Assembly: GCA_947449125.1 (NCBI GenBank)
Contig: CANFQR010000077.1
Location: 1-6,874 of the forward strand
DNA: 6,874 nt
From: Bacteroidota bacterium
GTDB lineage: Bacteria; Bacteroidota; Bacteroidia; B-17B0; Aurantibacillaceae
Reading direction: 5' to 3'
This document shows, one piece after another, positions 1-6,147 of the stretch. Under the pieces are notes generated by a model. That model saw only the letters and a program-made list of their open reading frames with translations, did not search any database and was not told the DNA's origin. Position numbers and translations under genes: made by a program. Each line of letters begins with the position of its first letter. Position 1 is the stretch's first letter.

Positions 1-1
1 T

Positions 2-1600
2 ACCAATCCGGACGGTTATAATGAAATTGCCTTTAAGTTGCACGAATCAGAACCGGAACGAAAACGATTTGTTCAAAAATTTATTGAACCAATAAAAGAA
101 ATTTTAAACGAACAAGGATTTAAATTTAAAATTTTTGGCAGGCCAAAATCAATCTTTAGTATTTATAATAAAACCAAAACCAAAGGTGTAGCTTTTGAAG
201 AGATTTATGATTTGTTTGCAATACGTATAGTCATAGATACTCCTTACGAATTAGAGAAGCAAGATTGCTGGAAAATTTATTCTATAATTACAGATTTTTA
301 TCATCCTAGTCCTGAACGCTTACGCGATTGGATAAGTACACCAAAAAGTAACGGTTACGAGAGTTTACACACTACGGTTATGGGGCCCGAAGGAAAATGG
401 GTTGAGGTTCAAATCCGCACAGTAAGGATGGATGAACTGGCGGAGAAAGGATATGCGGCCCATTGGAAATATAAAGATAGCGCAGCAGATAAAGAAAGCA
501 AATTAGAAAATTGGATACAGCGCGTGAGAGATATGCTCGAAAATCCTGACCCAAATGCTTTGGAGTTTATGGATGATTTTAAACTCAATTTATTTAGCGA
601 TGAATTATTTGCATTTACGCCAAAAGGAGACATGAAAACTTTGCCTGTTGGCGCAACGGCACTTGATTTTGCTTTTGAAATTCACACAAAAGTAGGCGAA
701 CAATGTATAGGCGCAAAAGTTAATCTTAAACTAGTTCCATTGAGTTACGAATTAAAGAGTGGAGACCAGATTGAAATATTAACAAGTAACAAACAAACAC
801 CAAAAGAAGATTGGCTCTCTTATGTTATTACTGCCAAGGCAAAATCAAAAATTAAAAACAGTTTAAAAGAACAGCGGAAAAAAATTGCTGAGGAGGGTAA
901 AGAAATTCTTGAGCGTAAGTTCCAAAGATTTAAACTACAGTTTACAGTTCAAGTGTTAAATGAGTTTTGCCAGCATTTTAAAATTCCATCAAACCAGGAA
1001 GTATTTTACAGAGCTGCCTTAGGTAATGTAGATGTTAAGGAAATAAAAGAATTCATAAGGTTTAAAAACAATCCAACCAAAATAAACCGCAAAATATCTG
1101 TGCCAAAAATAGAACAACTTGTAACAAATGCAAGAGGCAGCAGTGATATGCTAGTTATTGGGGATGATATGCAAAAATTAGATTATAAATTATCTTCTTG
1201 TTGTAATCCAATTCCTGGAGATGATGTTTTTGGATTTATAACAATAGGCGAAGGGATAAAAATACATCGCATTAATTGCCCTAACGCAATAAAATTACTT
1301 TCTAATTACGCGTACAGAGTAGTAAAAGCTAAGTGGATGAACGATCAATTAATTTCGTTTTTGGCGGGAATAAAAATAATTGGGACTGACGAGTTAGGCT
1401 TGGTAAATAATATTACCAAAATTATTTCGGCTGAAAACAATGTAAACATGCGCTCTATTAAATTTGATACAGATGACGGAATTTTTGAGGGAACAATTAT
1501 GATTTATGTTCACGACACAAAACATTTAAATCATTTAATAGATGTACTAAAAAAAGTAAAAGGCGTATCCAAAGTTCAACGAATAGCCGAAAAAGATTAA
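2..1600 (+). CDS. rsh: RelA/SpoT-family (p)ppGpp synthetase/hydrolase (RSH), 5'-truncated by window edge
   Basis: Long RSH enzymes make, and usually also degrade, the alarmone (p)ppGpp in the cytoplasm during the stringent response. The frame is open from base 2, giving 532 visible residues. The TTG at 38 is internal, because the preceding codons read TNPDGYNEIAFK, which continues the family consensus. Visible domains (visible numbering): synthetase about 25-158, with GRPK (46-49), EIYDLFAIR (67-75), SNGYESLHT (116-124), VEVQIRT (134-140) and AAHWKYK; TGS about 198-262, with the IHT..G..C.GAKVN motif; a helical segment; a zinc-finger-like segment with CC at 400-401, H422 and C426; and a C-terminal ACT domain about 453-527. 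The RXKD/EXDD position reads RLRD (106-109), the basic type of bifunctional enzymes. The HD hydrolase domain, roughly 200 residues, would lie before the window, so hydrolase activity cannot be judged. No frameshift or missing synthetase motif is seen. The stop overlaps that of the convergent acetyltransferase gene. Confidence 0.96.
   Translation, partial: TNPDGYNEIAFKLHESEPERKRFVQKFIEPIKEILNEQGFKFKIFGRPKSIFSIYNKTKTKGVAFEEIYDLFAIRIVIDTPYELEKQDCWKIYSIITDFYHPSPERLRDWISTPKSNGYESLHTTVMGPEGKWVEVQIRTVRMDELAEKGYAAHWKYKDSAADKESKLENWIQRVRDMLENPDPNALEFMDDFKLNLFSDELFAFTPKGDMKTLPVGATALDFAFEIHTKVGEQCIGAKVNLKLVPLSYELKSGDQIEILTSNKQTPKEDWLSYVITAKAKSKIKNSLKEQRKKIAEEGKEILERKFQRFKLQFTVQVLNEFCQHFKIPSNQEVFYRAALGNVDVKEIKEFIRFKNNPTKINRKISVPKIEQLVTNARGSSDMLVIGDDMQKLDYKLSSCCNPIPGDDVFGFITIGEGIKIHRINCPNAIKLLSNYAYRVVKAKWMNDQLISFLAGIKIIGTDELGLVNNITKIISAENNVNMRSIKFDTDDGIFEGTIMIYVHDTKHLNHLIDVLKKVKGVSKVQRIAEKD
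1549..1588 (-). terminator. Putative intrinsic terminator of the minus-strand operon, inside rsh
   Basis: Read on the minus strand, it starts 8 bases after the acetyltransferase stop. GGCTAT (1588-1583) can pair with ATA-C-GCC (1568-1562), giving 6 pairs with one bulged base and a 14-base loop. TTTTACTTTTTTT (1561-1549) follows directly. The stem is weaker than that of the plus-strand hairpin, but the U-tract is identical and the position is right. These bases encode the C-terminus of RSH on the other strand. Confidence 0.38.
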
Positions 1601-2160
1601 ATCCCGCGTTTTATTTCGCGAGGTTTTACTTTTTTTGCCGGATTACCCTGATAAATCCATTCATGCTCTAGGGAAGTTGTTGCCACACTGCCAACCGTTA
1701 AAACACTATGTTTTCCAATGCGCACACCCGGGCAAACAATTGTTTTAGCGCCAACCCAAGCGCCTTCTTCTAAAATAATTTCTCCAACAATCAAATCAAA
1801 AGTTGTTCTTTTATAATTATGATTACCACATAAAAGCAATGCGCCTTGAGAAATGCAAGTGTTATCTTGTAAAGTTACTTTTGCAAGATTATCAATCCAA
1901 ACACCTTCTCCTATCCAAACATGATTTCCAATAATAAGATGCCATGGAAACTTAATAGATACATGCGGTTTAATAATAACACCTTTGCCAATTTTGGCCC
2001 CAAATAATTTTAACAGGAAACGTTTCGGCCCATAAAAAGGAAACATCGATTTAAAAAAAACATAATTTATTACATACCACAAACACCTTGTTAAAAAGGG
2101 TTTACCAGGCTTGTACCATTTGTTGTTAAAACTCGACAAATCAGTTTTTAATAAATTCAT
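1597..2160 (-). CDS. WcaF-type hexapeptide-repeat O-acetyltransferase (exopolysaccharide)
   Basis: Probable acetyl-CoA-dependent O-acetyltransferase acting on a sugar of a surface polysaccharide or its lipid-linked precursor. The 187 residues match the WcaF/LbetaH family in length and layout. An N-terminal helical segment (SSFNNKWYKPG onward, with a hydrophobic stretch around WYVINYVFF) precedes the family signature RFLLKLFGAKIGKGV. About six hexapeptide-type turns follow, such as IGNHVWIGEGVWI and LEEGAWVGAKTIVCPGVRIG, and the C-terminal loop is YQGNPAKKVKP. His114 in GNHNY is the likely catalytic histidine. The ATG at 2160 is chosen; a TTG codon directly before it would add only one residue. 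The start lies inside the end of the upstream glycosyltransferase (20-bp overlap), suggesting translational coupling. The leader is A/T only apart from one G, with no Shine-Dalgarno. The acceptor cannot be read from the sequence. The name reflects family similarity; no other colanic acid gene is present. Confidence 0.9.
   Translation of the reverse strand: MNLLKTDLSSFNNKWYKPGKPFLTRCLWYVINYVFFKSMFPFYGPKRFLLKLFGAKIGKGVIIKPHVSIKFPWHLIIGNHVWIGEGVWIDNLAKVTLQDNTCISQGALLLCGNHNYKRTTFDLIVGEIILEEGAWVGAKTIVCPGVRIGKHSVLTVGSVATTSLEHEWIYQGNPAKKVKPREIKRGI
1603..1636 (+). terminator. Putative intrinsic terminator of rsh, inside the opposing CDS
   Basis: It begins 2 bases after the rsh stop. CCCGCG (1603-1608) can pair with CGCG-A-GG (1617-1623), giving 6 GC-only pairs with A1621 bulged and an 8-base TTTTATTT loop. 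TTTTACTTTTTTT (1624-1636) follows immediately. This is the canonical hairpin-plus-U-tract order and one of the few GC-rich stems in the window. The same bases encode the last residues of the acetyltransferase on the other strand. Folding energy was not computed. Confidence 0.5.
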
Positions 2161-3295
2161 CAAATAAATTTTTATATAAATTTATATTAGTATTTAAATC
2201 AATTTTATCGCAAATATAATTGTTTGCAGCATTGCTTTTTTCATTAAAACCGTCTTGATTTAGGTTAGCTAGTTCAATAATTGCATTAATAAACTTTGAG
2301 TTTTCATTTAAAGAAATAGAATAGCCGCAGTTATTTAATTCTAAATCTTGCCATGGTGTATTATCACTAATAATAACAGGGCATCCACTTAATAAACTTT
2401 CAACTATTGAATGACCGTAATTTTCATTTAATGTCGGAAGAAATAAGCAATTATAATTTGAAATAACTTTTTGTACCGAATTAAACGGTAATTCATTTTT
2501 ATAAGTTACTATTATGTTTTTTGGTAAAGACCTAATAATTTCTAAACAATCATTCCAGTAATTTTGGTCTTCAATGTTTCCAAAAATATCGTAATTAATT
2601 TTTATGTCTGGCGGAATGTTTTTTAGTATTTCTAAAGCAAAATGAAGGTTTTTAACTTTTGAAATTCTAGAAAGATAAAACAGCCGTAATGTTTTTTCTG
2701 TTTTTATAGAATTGTTTAAAACAGATATTGCGGAATTTAAATTTGGGATTATTAAAATTTTTGATTTGGGAAAATGGGAGGAAACATCTTTAAATTCTTG
2801 TTGGTTTGTTGCGTGGTAATTAACTGCATTATACCATCCCAAATGCTTAACGTAAAAAAGATATAATTTCTTCTTTAATGATTTAAGACTCATTGCACCT
2901 TTGCTTAACATTCCTCTTGGCGCTAACAATAAAGGGGCGGTTATTAGTTTTTTGTTTTTTAATCGAACAATATTTATAGAAAGGTTGAAAGACCAGAAGC
3001 TGTTTAAGTAAATTAAATCAGGTTTTATCTCATTTAAAACCATCAGCATTTGATTACTACTTATTTTTTTTTGGTCGAAGTAGTAATAATGGATGTTATC
3101 TTTAATAAACAAGTTATTGGGCCTTATGTCAGAGTATGGTTCGGCGCAACCAATATCTCGGTTAGTTGTTAGAATGTAAAAATCAAAAAACGAATTTAAT
3201 AACGTTACAATTGAATAGATTGATTTTACAGGACCGCCTGCTTTATTGCCCGGCAAATACCAATCAGTTAAAATAGCTATTTTACTTTTCTTCAA
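2141..3295 (-). CDS. GT4-family glycosyltransferase
   Basis: Retaining GT-B glycosyltransferase of family 4, expected to add one sugar from a nucleotide sugar to a growing lipid-linked oligosaccharide at the inner face of the cytoplasmic membrane. It has 384 residues, a normal length. The N-terminal Rossmann half opens with IAILTDWYLPGNKAGGPVKSI, in which the GGP loop is typical of this GT4 group, and carries APRGMLSKGAM (125-135). The C-terminal half starts with LRLFYLSRISKVKN (203-216) and holds the EX7E motif, E291 to E299 in ENYGHSIVE, which contacts the donor nucleotide. The start is a TTG: an in-frame TAG lies at 3310-3308 and the next ATG is about 80 codons into the conserved N-domain, so TTG is the only reasonable choice. 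It lies 4 bp after the amidotransferase stop, with no Shine-Dalgarno. An A9 run on the coding strand (T9 at 3064-3072 on +) is a possible slippage site. Donor and acceptor cannot be predicted. Confidence 0.9.
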   Translation of the reverse strand: MKKSKIAILTDWYLPGNKAGGPVKSIYSIVTLLNSFFDFYILTTNRDIGCAEPYSDIRPNNLFIKDNIHYYYFDQKKISSNQMLMVLNEIKPDLIYLNSFWSFNLSINIVRLKNKKLITAPLLLAPRGMLSKGAMSLKSLKKKLYLFYVKHLGWYNAVNYHATNQQEFKDVSSHFPKSKILIIPNLNSAISVLNNSIKTEKTLRLFYLSRISKVKNLHFALEILKNIPPDIKINYDIFGNIEDQNYWNDCLEIIRSLPKNIIVTYKNELPFNSVQKVISNYNCLFLPTLNENYGHSIVESLLSGCPVIISDNTPWQDLELNNCGYSISLNENSKFINAIIELANLNQDGFNEKSNAANNYICDKIDLNTNINLYKNLFDEFIKN

Positions 3296-3299
3296 GAGA

Positions 3300-5189
3300 T
3301 TAAACGGCTATTTTAGTTTCTTTTATCCAGTAATTTAAAACAACTAAGTGCCAAATACGGCTCCATGTAATGGTTTCATCATTATTTAAAAAGCGTTGCC
3401 ATAAGTTTTCTATTTCTGTTTTATTACAAAAATCGTATTCGCAAAACTCAGTAATGTTTTTTTCACAAAAACTTCTTAATTCGTTTTTTAACCAGAGTTT
3501 CCAGGGCAACACAAATCCCATTTTTTTTCGATTAATAATGGACTCTGGTAATAAGTCTCCTAAGCTATCCACCAATAATTTTTTTGGTGTGTGCGGATAT
3601 TTTTTCTCGTCGTTAACACTTAAAACAAAATCAATTAGTTTATAATCCAAAAAGGGTTCCCTTATTTCTAAAGCAACCGCCATGCTCATTTGGTCGGTAT
3701 CTCTGAGCAATACGTTTTGCAAATAGGTGTTTATTTCACTTAAAGAAACCGCGCTTAATAAATGATTTTTAATTTGGGGAACCTCTGAAATTATTTGATT
3801 GATTTCCCTAAAAGGATTTTGTGATTTTATAATTTTTGATAATTCTTTTTGAGTAAAAACGCTTCTGCTTAGTGGATAGGCAGAATTAAAATTGATGTTG
3901 GGCAGATTAAGCAACTCTTCAATTTTATTTCCTTTAATTGATTTATTTTTTTTTCTCACTATATAGCCCGCCGCTTTTCTCGAAAGTAAAGGAATTGTAT
4001 TTAGCCACGATTTTTTTTGTAAATCCGACAGGCGTTTAAAAACATCATAACCTGCAAAAATTTCATCGCCGCCAATCCCGCTTAAAGCCATTGTTATACC
4101 CGCGTTTTTTGTGGCTTTTGAAACAATGTAAGTGTTAATGCCGTCTCCTGTAGGATAGTCCATAGCGTTAAGACCATCTGGTAGTTGTTTTAAAAAATCG
4201 TTTGGGGTTAGTTTTATTTCATGGTGCTGGGTGTTAAATTTAGTGGCTATTTGTTTAGCGTAAACAGATTCAGAAAATTCGCTTTCATCAAAACTTATAT
4301 TAAATGTTTGAATTTTATTAGAGCTTATTTTGCTCATTATAGCCACAAGTGCGCTTGAGTCAATTCCGCCTGAAAGAAATGCCCCAAAAGGCACATCGGA
4401 TACTAGTCTTTGTTGAACAGAAAGGGTTAATAATTCGTTTATTTTATGGCAAATTTCTTTATAGCTCAAATTATTTTGATCAGTAGAAATTTTATTTACA
4501 GAATAGTATTGATACAAGTTGGCTTGGTTATCCTTGTATTCAAGGTAATGGCCGGGCATTAACATTTTTATCCCTTTAACAATTGTGTTAGGCGCATAAA
4601 CTGTTTGGTACATGATGTATTCTGCCAAAACATCTTTGTTTAAACAAAACGTATTAATGTTTGATTTTAAAATTGGTTTTATTTCGCTTGAAAACATAAG
4701 GCCTTTGTCACCATAATGGTAATAAAGCGGTTTAACACCAAGTCGGTCGCGTGCGATAAATAATTTTTTTTCAATCGTATCATATATAGCAAAAGCATAC
4801 ATGCCGTTAAACAAGTTTAAACATTTGGAGCCATACCTTATAAATGCAGCAAGAATAACTTCGGTGTCGGAATTTGTATTAAAAAAATAGGGAGCATAAT
4901 TTGAACCAAAAGGTGCTCGTTGAAGTTCTAGCTTTAATTCTTTATAATTATAAAGTTCGCCGTTATAAACAATAACGTATCGCTTATCGTTTGAAAAAAA
5001 AGGTTGGTTTGCTGATTCGCTTAAGTCTAATATTTTTAATCTTCTGTGGCCCAGAGTAATTAAATCATCCTCCCAAACACCATCATTATCTGGCCCTCGG
5101 TGAGCCAGATCATAATTCATTTTTTGAACAATTTCCTTTTTTTGTTCTTTAGAATAATTAGAAGACAAAAAGCCATTAATGCCACACAT
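3300..5189 (-). CDS. asnB: AsnB-type glutamine-dependent amidotransferase (asparagine synthase family)
   Basis: Class II glutamine amidotransferase fused to an ATP-pyrophosphatase synthetase domain. Ammonia from glutamine is passed to an acyl-adenylated carboxylate. The start is ATG 5189-5187, giving MCGINGF, because Cys2 must become the N-terminal nucleophile after Met removal; a TTG five codons upstream would bury it. Length is 629 residues, like the 600-650-residue AsnB relatives in polysaccharide loci and longer than E. coli AsnB. Glutaminase domain: RGPDNDG (31-37), GHRRL (47-51), NGELYN (76-81), SDTE (107-110), RDRLGVKPLYY. Synthetase domain: PP-loop SGGIDSS (273-279), SGIGGDE (370-376), REPFLD (510-515), RKKMGF (554-559). 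All core motifs are intact. Isoleucine replaces the glutamate of the SGEGSDE motif of true asparagine synthetases, so the acceptor may not be aspartate. Within this operon, amidation of a sugar acid is plausible. It starts 4 bp after the epimerase stop. Assignment to the family is firm; the substrate is not known. Confidence 0.93.
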   Translation of the reverse strand: MCGINGFLSSNYSKEQKKEIVQKMNYDLAHRGPDNDGVWEDDLITLGHRRLKILDLSESANQPFFSNDKRYVIVYNGELYNYKELKLELQRAPFGSNYAPYFFNTNSDTEVILAAFIRYGSKCLNLFNGMYAFAIYDTIEKKLFIARDRLGVKPLYYHYGDKGLMFSSEIKPILKSNINTFCLNKDVLAEYIMYQTVYAPNTIVKGIKMLMPGHYLEYKDNQANLYQYYSVNKISTDQNNLSYKEICHKINELLTLSVQQRLVSDVPFGAFLSGGIDSSALVAIMSKISSNKIQTFNISFDESEFSESVYAKQIATKFNTQHHEIKLTPNDFLKQLPDGLNAMDYPTGDGINTYIVSKATKNAGITMALSGIGGDEIFAGYDVFKRLSDLQKKSWLNTIPLLSRKAAGYIVRKKNKSIKGNKIEELLNLPNINFNSAYPLSRSVFTQKELSKIIKSQNPFREINQIISEVPQIKNHLLSAVSLSEINTYLQNVLLRDTDQMSMAVALEIREPFLDYKLIDFVLSVNDEKKYPHTPKKLLVDSLGDLLPESIINRKKMGFVLPWKLWLKNELRSFCEKNITEFCEYDFCNKTEIENLWQRFLNNDETITWSRIWHLVVLNYWIKETKIAV

Positions 5190-5193
5190 AAAA

Positions 5194-6147
5194 TTATAGT
5201 CCAATGGCTTTTAAATAACGCTCATCCTTAATCATAAGTTTAATTCCTTCTTCAATTGGAATTAATTTTCTATTCAGAATGTCGCGCATTTTTTTATTAT
5301 CGGGTTGACGCCGAGTCATATCTCCCTCCTTGAGAGGTGGAAGATAAATTATTTTTGATTTTGAGTCCGTTATTTTAATAACCTGTTCGGCTAAATTTTT
5401 AATTGTAATTAATTCGTCGTTTCCAATATTTATGACATCATTAGCCAATAAATGGTCTTCAAATATTTTAACACAAACATCCACTGTGTCGTCTACATAA
5501 GTAAATGTGCGTGTTTGAGAGCCGTCGCCATAAATTGTGATATCATTATTTTTTAACGCAGCGGCTAAAAATCTTGAAACAACAAAATCTGTGCTTTGGT
5601 TAGGACCGTATGTATTAAAAAACCTGAAAATAGTGTATGGTAAATGAAATGATTGCCAATAACTTCTAAAATAACATTCTCCCAAGTTTTTAACTACAGC
5701 GTAAGGAACCCTTGAATTTAAAGGTGTACGAAGTTCGTTTTGAGGTAGTTCAACTGGTTCGCCATAAACTTCTGAGCTAGAAGAAAAATAAACATGTTTA
5801 ACTGTGGTGTTTTTAGAAAGGTTTAATACATTTTTAATACCTTCAATATCATTTAATACATCAATAGGGTTTTCTTGTGTTCTGATTACTCCAACAACCG
5901 CAGCAAAATGGAAAACATAATCAAAATTATAAGATAACATTACAGACGATAAATCACTTAGTAAATTAACATCGCCTTTAATAAATTTCCAGTTTTTGTA
6001 TTCTGGAGATGGTAATTTTGATAATAATCCAGTAGATAAATTATCTATTATTACAACAAAATTTTTTGGGTCGCGAATTAATTTTTCAATAAGGGCGCTG
6101 CCTACATTGCCTGCTCCACCTGTAACCAGTATTTTAATACTATCCAT
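5194..6147 (-). CDS. NAD-dependent sugar-nucleotide epimerase/dehydratase, UDP-glucuronate decarboxylase-like
   Basis: Extended short-chain dehydrogenase/reductase that remodels a nucleotide sugar in the cytoplasm for the glycosyltransferases of this operon. The 317 residues are a normal length. The Rossmann motif TGGAGNVG (9-16) and the acidic Asp35 at the end of the second strand indicate NAD. SSSSEVYG (122-129) and Y149xxxK153 form the active site. RFFNTYGPNQ, YGDGSQTRTFTYVDD (206-220) and RRQPDN (279-284) line the sugar-nucleotide pocket. The Ser-Glu pair before VYG and the late RRxPD motif resemble UDP-glucuronate decarboxylases (UXS/ArnA type). A 4-epimerase would more often have SSAAVYG there, and a 4,6-dehydratase an Asp-Glu pair. 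A 4-epimerase nevertheless remains possible. The ATG at 6147 overlaps the upstream glycosyltransferase by 8 bp and has no Shine-Dalgarno. The family is certain; the exact reaction is only a leaning. Confidence 0.9.
   Translation of the reverse strand: MDSIKILVTGGAGNVGSALIEKLIRDPKNFVVIIDNLSTGLLSKLPSPEYKNWKFIKGDVNLLSDLSSVMLSYNFDYVFHFAAVVGVIRTQENPIDVLNDIEGIKNVLNLSKNTTVKHVYFSSSSEVYGEPVELPQNELRTPLNSRVPYAVVKNLGECYFRSYWQSFHLPYTIFRFFNTYGPNQSTDFVVSRFLAAALKNNDITIYGDGSQTRTFTYVDDTVDVCVKIFEDHLLANDVINIGNDELITIKNLAEQVIKITDSKSKIIYLPPLKEGDMTRRQPDNKKMRDILNRKLIPIEEGIKLMIKDERYLKAIGL

Larger units (their letters stand above)
1549..1636. repeat. 13-bp perfect inverted repeat flanking the shared stop codons
   Basis: AAAAAAAGTAAAA at 1549-1561 is the exact reverse complement of TTTTACTTTTTTT at 1624-1636, with 62 bases between. 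Both arms are coding: each encodes Lys-Lys-Val-Lys with the same codons, in RSH on the + strand and in the acetyltransferase on the - strand. The arms double as the U-tracts of the two proposed terminators. The repeat is certain; its function is inferred. Confidence 0.7.

Noticed and set aside
38..40. TTG at 38 as the start of the stringent-response gene (a short, HD-less enzyme)
   Set aside because: The frame is open to base 2 and the upstream residues TNPDGYNEIAFK fit the RSH family, so the gene is cut by the window edge.
409..633. Minus-strand open frame of 74 codons inside rsh
   Set aside because: Antisense to conserved synthetase and TGS sequence; low-complexity Ser/Leu-rich product with no family resemblance.
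1549..1636. 13-bp inverted repeat as ends of an insertion sequence or an attachment site
   Set aside because: Only 62 bp lie between the arms, no transposase or target duplication is present, and the arms are coding; a paired-terminator reading fits better.
2161..2185. A/T-rich TATATAAA stretch with TTTG before the acetyltransferase start as a promoter
   Set aside because: It lies in the coding end of the upstream glycosyltransferase, and such strings are common in this AT-rich DNA; no -33 element at proper spacing is convincing.
3370..3645. Plus-strand open frame of 91 codons inside the amidotransferase gene
   Set aside because: Antisense shadow of a conserved domain; Phe/Ser-rich composition typical of the reverse of Lys-rich coding sequence.
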